From NCBI RefSeq assembly GCF_014333585.1, contig NZ_JACSCW010000004.1:620001-684000 (forward strand): a stretch of DNA of 64,000 nt, in the 5' to 3' direction. Source of the stretch: Hymenobacter sp. BT188 (GTDB taxonomy: Bacteria > Bacteroidota > Bacteroidia > Cytophagales > Hymenobacteraceae). Positions 17,164 through 25,085 of the stretch are shown here, in pieces. Every line of letters starts with the position of its first letter. The stretch's first letter is position 1. The position numbers and the translations under genes are program-made. Under the pieces are notes generated by a model. That model ran no database searches. It had not been told where the DNA came from and saw only the letters and a list, made by a program, of their open reading frames with translations.

Positions 17164-18741
17164 TTAAAAGCCTAAGCCCACGGCAAAGCCAGTAAATTCC
17201 TGTCCAGTAAGTTGCCGCAGTGGCGTTTGAGCTCCAGTAGTCAAATTAATCGAGTAAACTGTCGTAGTAAATGAACCCTCAAGTCCGTAAGCCATATTGG
17301 TCGTTCCCCCAATATCAAGATGGTTGATGTTAGTTCTCAAAGGATTGATTGCCACCAAAGTGCCTGCATTAGGCGGATTTTGCAGATACAGGGTGCTAAT
17401 GTTAGTTGAAGTACGGCCAGATGTGTATAAGCTGGTCGTGGTAGCGCCGGCGAAGTTATTGTCATAGGCCGCCCCACGCACGCTTACGTCACTGGGATTA
17501 ATACGCCCATCGGCAATGGCTACGCCGTCTACCGGATTCACCCGCAGATTTTGGCCAGTACTGCTCACAATGCGAATGCGATCAGCTACTGGGTTGAAGT
17601 CAAAGCCATAGCTACCACGTTCTAAGGGAATGCTAAGGGTAGCAACCAAGGTAGCTTGGCCAGTGCCTAGGTTAAAAGTATAGAGGCGACTGGAAGAAGT
17701 CAGCGCATAGAGTTGGCCCGTGGCCGGTCGGAAGTCCAGGCCGACGATAAGATCCCCGCGGTCAATGCCACTAATTCCTCTGGATTGGTAAGACCTAGGA
17801 TTGGAAACATCAGTGGGGTCAAATGACAGTAACTGAACATTTACCAAATCTCTGGTTTGTGGATCATCAAAAGCTTCCGTCACATACGCGACGGGCTGGG
17901 TAGGAATGGCAATGCCGGAGTAATTCAGGTTGGCAGCGTATTCCGCCAAGGGCCGGGCTGCGCCGGTACTTAAATCCACGGTAAAGAGCGTGGCCTTCCC
18001 ATTGACGGAGTATAGACCCAGGGCCGCCCCCGTCTTGGCATCAATATCAAAGCCGCCATTGCCGCTGATCTTCAGGTTCAGGCTGCCCACGGGCACGACC
18101 GCGCCGTCATTGGGTGGATTGACTAAGTAGAGCTGCTGGTTTTGCGTATTGATGGCATACAGGGCCGTCGACGTGGCCCCGGCCACATTGTTGGTGTAGG
18201 CCGCGCCGGTCAGCATGGCGCCCTCGGCACCATTGATAGCCCCGTCGGTAGCGGCCACCGTGCCCGTCTCCGGGTTCAGGCGCAGGTTCTGGCCCGTGGA
18301 AGTGATTAGGCGAATTCGGTCCACGGTCGGATTGAAGTCGAAGCCGACTAAGTTGCCCGAGACAGCAGGAGTAAAGGCCCCAGCACCGATAGCGCGGGCC
18401 ACGCCCGTGTTCTGGTTAATCGCATACAAGCGGCTGGCACTACTGACCCCATAGAGCTGGCCGGTAGCGGGGCGGAAGTCGATAGCCAGCAGCGTTTCGC
18501 CGCTGCCCAGGCCCGTAATGGCGACGGTACCCGTACGGGAAGCCGTATTCCCTGTATTATAAGAGTCCAGCTTGTTGCCGCCCGATAAGGCATAGAAGGG
18601 AACATTCTGGCCTAAGCCGGGAAAAGTGGGCGTGTTGGGGTTTTTGGGAAAGTACTGCTCCAAGATGTCTTCGCAGCTACTGAGCGAGGACACTAATAGA
18701 ACAGCCAAGCCCCATTTGGCGAGGGAAAAGGGTTTTAGCAT
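17164..18741 (-). CDS. DUF4394 lipoprotein, paralogue A
   Basis: 525 residues. The lipobox is SLSSCEDILEQYFP, giving a predicted outer-membrane or periplasmic lipoprotein. Two DUF4394 repeats follow (about residues 60-290 and 300-525). Each has the phrases LLAIDFRPATGQLYGVSS, FDFNPTVDRIRLITSTGQNLR and NGGFDIDAKTG or its equivalent, which suggests a beta-propeller-like fold. The biological role of DUF4394 is unknown. Two close paralogues with the same domain plan lie at 21402-23000 and 23246-24781, all on the minus strand. The AT-rich 250 bases upstream contrast with the GC-rich genes. Confidence 0.87.
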   Translation of the reverse strand: MLKPFSLAKWGLAVLLVSSLSSCEDILEQYFPKNPNTPTFPGLGQNVPFYALSGGNKLDSYNTGNTASRTGTVAITGLGSGETLLAIDFRPATGQLYGVSSASRLYAINQNTGVARAIGAGAFTPAVSGNLVGFDFNPTVDRIRLITSTGQNLRLNPETGTVAATDGAINGAEGAMLTGAAYTNNVAGATSTALYAINTQNQQLYLVNPPNDGAVVPVGSLNLKISGNGGFDIDAKTGAALGLYSVNGKATLFTVDLSTGAARPLAEYAANLNYSGIAIPTQPVAYVTEAFDDPQTRDLVNVQLLSFDPTDVSNPRSYQSRGISGIDRGDLIVGLDFRPATGQLYALTSSSRLYTFNLGTGQATLVATLSIPLERGSYGFDFNPVADRIRIVSSTGQNLRVNPVDGVAIADGRINPSDVSVRGAAYDNNFAGATTTSLYTSGRTSTNISTLYLQNPPNAGTLVAINPLRTNINHLDIGGTTNMAYGLEGSFTTTVYSINLTTGAQTPLRQLTGQEFTGFAVGLGF

Positions 18742-18991
18742 TCTAGTGAGATTATAGGATGTAAAAAAGAATTAATATGACTTGATAGATAAACTTACGT
18801 AGGTTAGTGATAATCAGGTGTTCAGAAGTATATTATTGTAAAAATAAGTTTTAGGATATGATATTGTTGAGATATAAAGCATTATCGTACAGTATATTGT
18901 GTTTTAAATTCGAAAATATTTATTATGCATAATTCTGATATTTATTGTTTTAGTAAGTTTTCAAGCAAGTTTCAGCGGATTCACTCAACTA

Positions 18992-19038
18992 AGAAAAAGC
19001 CCCCCAAATACTATAGTTCAGTATCTGGGAGGCTTTTT
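18992..19038. terminator. Imperfect G-C6 terminator
   Basis: AAAAAGCCCCCCA and TGGGAGGCTTTTT pair with one mismatch (GGGAGG instead of GGGGGG). The loop contains ACTATAGTTCAGTAT, which also pairs. It follows DoxX on the minus strand (upstream direction) and the AT-rich leader of DUF4394 paralogue A. Confidence 0.65.
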
Positions 19039-19062
19039 GTAATTAAGCAGTATCGGAGCCGT

Positions 19063-19500
19063 TTATTGATAAAGCCGGCGCGGACCTGGAAACAGTAGTT
19101 TATCCAGGCTGTACCGGCCGGGGCCGATGAATAGAAGCCCTAAAAACACAAACGCAGACTCAACGGCGTGGGAGTAGCCACTGAAACCGTCACCTTTGCT
19201 GATGTGCATGATGGCGGCCATAATCATGGTGATAAGTAGGGCGGCGCAGGTGATTCGAAAAAACAGCCCTACAGCTAATAATTGCCCCCCAACGGCCTCC
19301 GCTACGGCGGCCAGAAGTCCCCAGGCAGTAGGGGCAAAATCAAGCCCGACCAGCTTCATCACGCCACCTACTTCGGTCCAGGCGGCCTGACCACCCATCA
19401 GCTTCGGATAGCCATGAATGGTGAACATCATACCCAGGCCCACTCGCAATATCAACAACCCAAAATCACGCGTACGATAGGTGTTTTCGAACAGAAGCAT
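19063..19500 (-). CDS. DoxX-family membrane protein
   Basis: 145 residues with four predicted membrane helices (about residues 12-32, 48-70, 72-95 and 105-125). LRVGLGMMFTIHGYPKLMGG is the DoxX signature. DoxX proteins are inner-membrane proteins linked to redox or sulfur metabolism, but the role here is not known. The ATG at 19500 is preferred over the upstream in-frame ATT. It lies upstream of the DUF4394 gene and terminates separately. Confidence 0.88.
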   Translation of the reverse strand: MLLFENTYRTRDFGLLILRVGLGMMFTIHGYPKLMGGQAAWTEVGGVMKLVGLDFAPTAWGLLAAVAEAVGGQLLAVGLFFRITCAALLITMIMAAIMHISKGDGFSGYSHAVESAFVFLGLLFIGPGRYSLDKLLFPGPRRLYQ

Positions 19501-19614
19501 AGGCAATAGGTAGATGATAGAATCGTGGGTGGTTGCGGGCTGCTAATCCATTAAGTAGCTCGACATTGCCAAAGTACAGGAAATATAGGGTAATACAATT
19601 ACTCGCTCCTCGCG

Positions 19615-20316
19615 CTACCGCGACACCAATACTCCGATAATGCGCGTGGCCGTGGGCACGTCAGTAGGGCGCAGCTGGCTGGAGCGATTGGGGGGCAAAG
19701 ATTGCTCATCCAGAACCCACGACATATTTACCGCATCGGATACGGCTACCAGGCCGGCGTCGGTTTTCTCGATGGTGGTGATGCCGTATTGCTGACGGGC
19801 CGCGCCGTAGGGCGAGCCTACGCCAATGCCATCGGCGGTGCGGTACTGCGGGTCGGTGACACGGATGCGCCAGATACGAAAACCATCCTGCTCATCGCCA
19901 GCCATTTCTAACATGATGGGCGGCGCAGTGGGCTGCTGCGCATCGGTTATTTCATACACAGGATACGTAATGCCCTCAACGGTACGCGTTGACCTACGGC
20001 GGCGGCTGGCCGGAATCAGACGCAGAACAGCCTGCTCGCTGGTATTCAGGCGCAAGCGCCCGACGCGGTCGGAGCTGAGCAGATGCAGGGAGTCGGGAGT
20101 AGTGGGGTTGGCCGCCGATACGGGTTTCTCGGGGGTGCCCGGTGGCGGGGGCGACGTAGCCGATGGGGCAGATGCTGTAGGTGGGGGCGAAGATTGAAAC
20201 GGCTGTTCGCCGCTCGATGACACGGGGGTTTGAGTCGGGGAAGAGTCGCAGGCGCTAACGGCAGTCAGGGCCAGTAGCAATGCTGCGGCCCGAGCGGAAG
20301 CAGAGAAGTAGAACAT
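19615..20316 (-). CDS. Lipoprotein of unknown function
   Basis: 233 residues. The N-terminus MFYFSASARAAALLLALTAVSAC ends in a lipobox (VSAC). A Pro/Ser/Thr-rich linker (about 25-80) tethers a globular domain (about 85-233). I see no catalytic motif. MLEMAGDEQDGFRIWRIRVTD and GIGVGSPYGAARQQYG resemble small outer-membrane-anchored domains of Bacteroidota. The start at 20316 is chosen because it begins the lipoprotein signal; the longer reading frame upstream would run into the surE promoter region. It is divergent from surE. Confidence 0.75.
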   Translation of the reverse strand: MFYFSASARAAALLLALTAVSACDSSPTQTPVSSSGEQPFQSSPPPTASAPSATSPPPPGTPEKPVSAANPTTPDSLHLLSSDRVGRLRLNTSEQAVLRLIPASRRRRSTRTVEGITYPVYEITDAQQPTAPPIMLEMAGDEQDGFRIWRIRVTDPQYRTADGIGVGSPYGAARQQYGITTIEKTDAGLVAVSDAVNMSWVLDEQSLPPNRSSQLRPTDVPTATRIIGVLVSR

Positions 20317-20406
20317 AGTACCGATGCCATACGGTAGCGGTGCGCTCGTCGTTGACTTGAAAGCAGTTGGAGTACGGCTATTAAGGCGTATGCCGCCGGG
20401 CTTGCC

Positions 20407-20414
20407 TACCTTTG
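20407..20414 (+). promoter_or_regulatory. -7 promoter box before surE
   Basis: TACCTTTG is an exact TAnnTTTG match, 33 bases before the GTG start. The in-frame TTG at 20412 falls inside this box, which argues against its use as a start. Confidence 0.6.
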
Positions 20415-20447
20415 CGGCTCGGTTACTCACTTCAAATTCTGTTTCCT

Positions 20448-21311
20448 GTGGCTGCTATACCTTCCAAACCCCTGATTCTGATTTCCAACGACGATGGCAT
20501 TACGGCCCCCGGCATTGCTACGCTAGTGCGCGTCATGCGCCGCATTGGCGAAGTAGTGGTGGTGGCGCCCAATTCGCCCCAGTCGGGCATGGGCCATGCT
20601 ATTACGATTGGTCACCCGCTGCGCCTCGACTCCAGCACTATTTTCGAGGGCATCGAAGCCTACGAATGCTCTGGTACGCCTGCCGATTGCGTGAAGCTGG
20701 CCAAACATCACGTGCTCAAAGACCGCCAGCCTGATTTGGTGGTTTCAGGTATTAATCACGGCTCCAACTCGTCGGTAAACGTGCTGTACTCCGGTACCAT
20801 GTCGGCGGCTATTGAGGCGGCTATTGAAGGACTCCCCGCCATCGGCTTTTCCCTGTGCGACTACGGCCACTCTGCCGACTTTTCACACACCGAAGAATGG
20901 GTGGAGCACGTTACCCGTCAGGCGCTAGAGCACGGCATTCCGGCCGGTACGGCCCTGAATGTGAATATTCCCAAAAAGTCAGATATCCCCATTCTGGGGG
21001 CCCGCTTGTGCCGTCAGGCCCGCGCCAAGTGGCAGGAAGAGTTCGACCTGCGCCACGACCCGCACCAGCGCCCCTACTACTGGCTGATCGGCAGCTTCGT
21101 AAACCTCGACGAAGGCGACGAAACCGACGAGTGGGCCTTGGCGCACAACTTTGTATCCATCGTGCCCTGTCAGTTCGACCTCACCGCCCGCGCCGGCCTC
21201 ACGCAGATGCAGCAGGGCTGGGAGATGCAATTGCCCGGCCAGCCAGCGCCCACCAGTATTCCGGCAGCTCATCCCGTGGAGTCGGAAGATTACGGCGTGG
21301 TAAATCCGTAA
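20448..21311 (+). CDS. surE: 5'/3'-nucleotidase SurE
   Basis: 287 residues. SurE is a metal-dependent nucleoside monophosphate phosphatase. The metal ligands are in LISNDDGI (two Asp), the Ser/Asn of APNSPQSGMGHA, and SGINHGSN. EGLPAIGFSLCDY and ALNVNIP are also typical. The GTG at 20448 (MAAIPSKPLILISNDDG) is the likely start because codons farther upstream overlap the promoter box. It is the only plus-strand gene between DUF4394 paralogues A and B. A G-C6 terminator follows. Confidence 0.93.
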   Translation: MAAIPSKPLILISNDDGITAPGIATLVRVMRRIGEVVVVAPNSPQSGMGHAITIGHPLRLDSSTIFEGIEAYECSGTPADCVKLAKHHVLKDRQPDLVVSGINHGSNSSVNVLYSGTMSAAIEAAIEGLPAIGFSLCDYGHSADFSHTEEWVEHVTRQALEHGIPAGTALNVNIPKKSDIPILGARLCRQARAKWQEEFDLRHDPHQRPYYWLIGSFVNLDEGDETDEWALAHNFVSIVPCQFDLTARAGLTQMQQGWEMQLPGQPAPTSIPAAHPVESEDYGVVNP

Positions 21312-21323
21312 AGTGAATCGAGT

Positions 21324-21363
21324 ATAAAAAAGCCCCCCAGAGCTGCTCTGGGGGGCTTTTTTG
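21324..21363. terminator. G-C6 terminator after surE
   Basis: AAAAAAGCCCCCCAGAGC and GCTCTGGGGGGCTTTTTT pair perfectly around a short loop. It serves surE (+) and, from the other side, DUF4394 paralogue B (-). Confidence 0.9.
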
Positions 21364-21401
21364 CGTATAGTGTAGGAAATATAAGCTAACAAGACTTGAT
21401 C

Positions 21402-23000
21402 TTAGAAGCCTAAGCCCACGGTAAAGCCGTGTAGAACAGGGTCAGTAATGGTACGTAGAGGCGTCAGTGCTCCCGTGGTCAGATTAAGGGTGTAAATCTT
21501 ACTGGTGGCATAAGATCCGTCACTTTCATCGCCGTAGGCATAAGCCACGTTAGTGGTGCCACCAATATCTAAGTGCATGATCCCACTGCTCAAAGGGGCG
21601 ATTTTTACGAGCGTGCCTTCATTGGGCGGATTTTGCAGGTACAACGTACCAGTATAGGAAAATTGGGGCGCTGTCGATCTGTGCGTCACATATAAGCTGG
21701 TCGTCGTGGCGCCCGCGAAGTTATTATTGTAGGCCGCCCCAGTGATACGTGATCCACTGGGACTAATACGGCCATCGGCAATGGCTACGCCGTCCACTGG
21801 ATTCACCCGTAGGTTTTGGCCGCTAACGCTCACGATGCGAATGTGATCGGCAACCGGGTTAAAGTCAAATCCATAGATGCCACCTTCCAAGGGAATACTC
21901 AGCGTGGCCACGAGCGTGGCTTCGGCCGTAGCCGGATTAAGTGTATAAAGGCGATTGGCGGAGGTGAGCAGGTAAAGCTGGCTAGTGGCTGGCCGAAAGT
22001 CTAGCCCCACAACCTCTTCGCGGTCGGTGAGACCTCCGATTTCTCTACGGAAGTAGCCAGAACTAACCATTGGATCGATGGTGTATAAGCCATTATACTG
22101 TATGGGCTCTTTTATATGCCGTTGCGTATCCAAAGCATAGGCGACAAGCCGAGTGGGAATGGCTAGGCCACTATAGTTCAGGCTCGCAGGATACCTTGCG
22201 AGCGCCCGTGCGGCCCCCGTGGTTAGGTCCACGGTGAACAGGGTGGACTGCCCATTGACGCTATATAGACCTAAGGCTGTACCGGTCGTAGCATCAATGT
22301 CGAAGCCGCCATTCCCGCTCACCGGCAAATTCAGGCTGCCGACCGGTACGACGGTGCCATCGTTGGGTGGGTTGACCAAGTATAGTTGCTGATTTTGGGT
22401 GTTAATTGCATACAGGGCCGTGGTGCTAACTCCATTTCTGTTGTTAGTGTAGGCGGCTCCAGTCAGCGTCACCCCCGTATCATCTTTAATAGAGCCATCG
22501 GTGGCGGCTACGGTGCCTGTTTCGGGGTTGAGGCGCAGGTTCTGGCCCGTACTGGTGACCAAGCGGATGCGGTCGACCGTGGGATTGAAGTCGAAGCCCA
22601 CCAGATTGCCCCCCAGCGCGGGTGTGAAAGCGCCTGCCCCAATGGCCCGGGCCACGCCCGTATTCTGGTTAATCACGTAGAGGCGACTGGCGCTGCTCAC
22701 CCCATAAAGCTGCCCGGTAGCGGGCCGAAAGTCGATGGCTAATAGTTTCTCCCCGCTGCCGAGGCCCGAAATGGCCACGGAACTGATGCGTGTGGCGGCA
22801 TCTTTCGTAGAGTACGCATCGAGGCGCGATCCCCCAGACAGAGCGTAGAACGAAATCTCTTGTCCGAGTGGGGGAAAAGAGGGAGTAGTCGGATTGGGTT
22901 TGTGGGGGAAGTACTGCTCCAGGATGTCTTCGCAACTGGTCAGCGAAGTCATGAGCAAAGCAGCTACGCCCCACTTGGCGAGAAAAGCGAGTTTTGACAT
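21402..23000 (-). CDS. DUF4394 lipoprotein, paralogue B
   Basis: 532 residues with the same plan as paralogue A: lipobox (TSLTSCEDILEQYFP) and two DUF4394 repeats (about 60-290 and 300-530). Large stretches match A almost word for word, for example QLYGVSSASRLYVINQNTGVARAIGAG. The copies differ most in the linker between repeats and in the C-terminal repeat. The start codon context also shares TATAGGAT with paralogue A, so the duplication probably included the leader. Function unknown. Confidence 0.87.
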   Translation of the reverse strand: MSKLAFLAKWGVAALLMTSLTSCEDILEQYFPHKPNPTTPSFPPLGQEISFYALSGGSRLDAYSTKDAATRISSVAISGLGSGEKLLAIDFRPATGQLYGVSSASRLYVINQNTGVARAIGAGAFTPALGGNLVGFDFNPTVDRIRLVTSTGQNLRLNPETGTVAATDGSIKDDTGVTLTGAAYTNNRNGVSTTALYAINTQNQQLYLVNPPNDGTVVPVGSLNLPVSGNGGFDIDATTGTALGLYSVNGQSTLFTVDLTTGAARALARYPASLNYSGLAIPTRLVAYALDTQRHIKEPIQYNGLYTIDPMVSSGYFRREIGGLTDREEVVGLDFRPATSQLYLLTSANRLYTLNPATAEATLVATLSIPLEGGIYGFDFNPVADHIRIVSVSGQNLRVNPVDGVAIADGRISPSGSRITGAAYNNNFAGATTTSLYVTHRSTAPQFSYTGTLYLQNPPNEGTLVKIAPLSSGIMHLDIGGTTNVAYAYGDESDGSYATSKIYTLNLTTGALTPLRTITDPVLHGFTVGLGF

Positions 23001-23176
23001 AACATCAGTGTTATAGGATTAAAAACATAATAAATATAATTAAATATATAATGTTTTTATCGAATAAGGGCTATATGCTTCGAGTTATTCATCAGTTCCT
23101 GCCAATTCCGCGCTCACAATTGCTCTGAGCCGACCTTAGTGCTTTCTGCCAAATAATTCATTTGCTCTAAGGATCA

Positions 23177-23219
23177 TAACAAAAAGCCCCCCAGCGCATG
23201 GCTGGGGGGCTTTTTGTTA
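23177..23219. terminator. G-C6 terminator between DUF4394 B and C
   Basis: TAACAAAAAGCCCCCCAGC and GCTGGGGGGCTTTTTGTTA form a perfect stem around GCATG. It ends paralogue C on the minus strand and isolates the leader of paralogue B. Confidence 0.9.
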
Positions 23220-23245
23220 CTCTAGGCTTGATGGCAAATACGCTT

Positions 23246-24781
23246 TTAGAAACCTAACCCAACCGCGAAGCCATTCACAGTGCCGGCAAAATCGCCGAGC
23301 GCCATAACTGCGCCGCTGGACTTACTGACGCTGTAAAGCTTGGTAGCGCCGCTGGCAGTCAGAATAGCGTAACCAGTGTTGCTGGTGCCGCCGATGTCAT
23401 AACCATTCGCAGCGTCTACGTTGATACCAAGGCTGCCGATTTCTACTAAGGTGCCATTGTTTGGCGGGTTTTGGAGGTACAGCTTATCGGTGGTGTAGTC
23501 AATCACAAACAAGTTGGTGGCGGTAGTGCCAGCAAAATTATTCTCATAGGCGGCGGCGCTTACGGCGGGAGTGCCGGGATTCAGGCTACCATCCACGATA
23601 GCCACACCATCGGCGGGATTCACACGCAAATTCTGGCCGGTATTGCTGATAATGCGAATCCGATCAACAACTGGGTTGAAGTCGAAACCAAAGCTGGTGC
23701 CTGCCAGCGTAGTGCTTAAGGTAGCAACTGTAGCGGCTGCCCCCGACGAGGCATTAATAGTGTAAAGGCGGCTGCCACTGCCAAGGGCATATAACTGACC
23801 ATTCACAGGGCGGAAATCCAGTCCCAAAATGTTGTCGCCTGAGGCTAGGCCTGTAATCGGCTTTGTTACAACGGCGGATGGATTGGTCGGATTGAAAATT
23901 AACAGATTGTTGGCGCTCACGGCATAGGCTACCGGCTGGGTTGGAATGGCGAGGCCGGTATACGCTGCGTTGTTGTCATATTTTACCAGTGTTTTGGTGC
24001 CGCCAGTGGCCAGGTCAACGGTGAAGAGCGTAGGCTTGCCATTCACGTCGAAAAGGGCCAGCGCGGTACCCGTTTTGGCATCAATATCGAAGCCGCCGTT
24101 GCCGCTGATGTCGAGCTTCAGGTCGCCGACGGCTACCAGCGTGCCGTTGTTGGGTGGGTCCTGGCGATACAGCGTATTCGTGGCGGGGTCGAGGTCGTAG
24201 AGCACGGTGGTGCTGGCGCCGGCTACGCTGTTTGTGTAAGCGGCGCCAGTTATACCCGCGCCGGGTACCCCATTAATGCTGCCATCGACGATAGTGCCGG
24301 CTGCGGTTTCGGGATTGAGGCGCAGGTTTTGGCCCGTGCTGGTCACCACACGGATGCGGTCAACGGTGGGGTTAAAATCAAAGGCTACCATATCGCCCTC
24401 CAAGGCGGGTGTAATAGGGCCGCTGCCGATGGCACGGGCTGCGCCGGTGGCGGTGTTGATGACGTACAGGCGACTGGTGCTGCCGATGCCATAAAGCTGG
24501 CCCGTGGCGGGGCGGAAGTCGATACCCAGCAGTTTTTCGCCAGCTTGCAAACCCGTAATGGCAGTAGAAGCGGAGCTTCGGGCAGGATTCTTAGTAGAGT
24601 AAAGATCAAGCTTCACCCCACCCGATAGGGCGTAAAAGGGGATATCCTGACTGGGAACGGGCTTGTCGTTGCTATTGCTATTCTGGGGGAGGTACTGCTC
24701 CAATACATCCTCGCAACTGGTCAGAGATGATAAGGCAAGAGCAAACGCACTGAACTTGACGAGGTAAGACTGTTTTCTCAT
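23246..24781 (-). CDS. DUF4394 lipoprotein, paralogue C
   Basis: 511 residues with signal and lipobox (SLTSCEDVLEQYLP) and two DUF4394 repeats. It is more diverged from A and B than they are from each other, e.g. LLGIDFRPATGQLYGIGSTSRLY and FDFNPVVDRIRIISNTGQNLR. A C-terminal AVGLGF is shared by all three, suggesting a conserved last strand. No catalytic residues stand out. It follows 245 bases after the start of paralogue B and ends with its own terminator. Confidence 0.87.
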   Translation of the reverse strand: MRKQSYLVKFSAFALALSSLTSCEDVLEQYLPQNSNSNDKPVPSQDIPFYALSGGVKLDLYSTKNPARSSASTAITGLQAGEKLLGIDFRPATGQLYGIGSTSRLYVINTATGAARAIGSGPITPALEGDMVAFDFNPTVDRIRVVTSTGQNLRLNPETAAGTIVDGSINGVPGAGITGAAYTNSVAGASTTVLYDLDPATNTLYRQDPPNNGTLVAVGDLKLDISGNGGFDIDAKTGTALALFDVNGKPTLFTVDLATGGTKTLVKYDNNAAYTGLAIPTQPVAYAVSANNLLIFNPTNPSAVVTKPITGLASGDNILGLDFRPVNGQLYALGSGSRLYTINASSGAAATVATLSTTLAGTSFGFDFNPVVDRIRIISNTGQNLRVNPADGVAIVDGSLNPGTPAVSAAAYENNFAGTTATNLFVIDYTTDKLYLQNPPNNGTLVEIGSLGINVDAANGYDIGGTSNTGYAILTASGATKLYSVSKSSGAVMALGDFAGTVNGFAVGLGF

Positions 24782-25020
24782 TTCCGGATGTAGTAAGAAT
24801 GAAAGACTGGGGTTGGTTGGGATTAGCTACGATGCGCCAACTCGACCGGATTGCCTCATTCGTAATTTATTCCGGATTTAATCCTAGTTTAATTCAATAA
24901 GATTAATGGAGTTGTTATGACATGTTATCCTGTTTATAGTCAGTATATTATCGATAGTGTAAGCTGAAATGAAGCGGCTGATTTTTGCCGATATCGTGAA
25001 AGCAGACGGATTTATAAAGA
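24782..25020. other. AT-rich leader region of DUF4394 paralogue C
   Basis: About 240 non-coding bases, clearly more AT-rich than the flanking genes. I see no ORF, RNA gene or repeat. Similar AT-rich leaders precede the other two paralogues (18742-18990 and 23001-23160), so they probably hold the promoters and any regulator sites of this family. Confidence 0.45.
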
Positions 25021-25073
25021 CATAAAAAGCCCCCCCGCAACCGCTATTCAAGTTGCTGGGGAGCTTTTCTATG
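25021..25073. terminator. Imperfect terminator after the osmoprotectant ABC genes
   Basis: CATAAAAAGCCCCCCC...GGGGAGCTTTTCTATG form an imperfect stem with an internal CAA/TTG pairing. On the minus strand it lies just beyond the stop of 25086-26651. Confidence 0.65.
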
Positions 25074-25085
25074 CTTTAAGCTTAT

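Noticed and set aside
18742..18990. Horizontally acquired AT-rich island
   Set aside because: Only the leaders are AT-rich, all three paralogues share this, and the genes themselves have normal composition.
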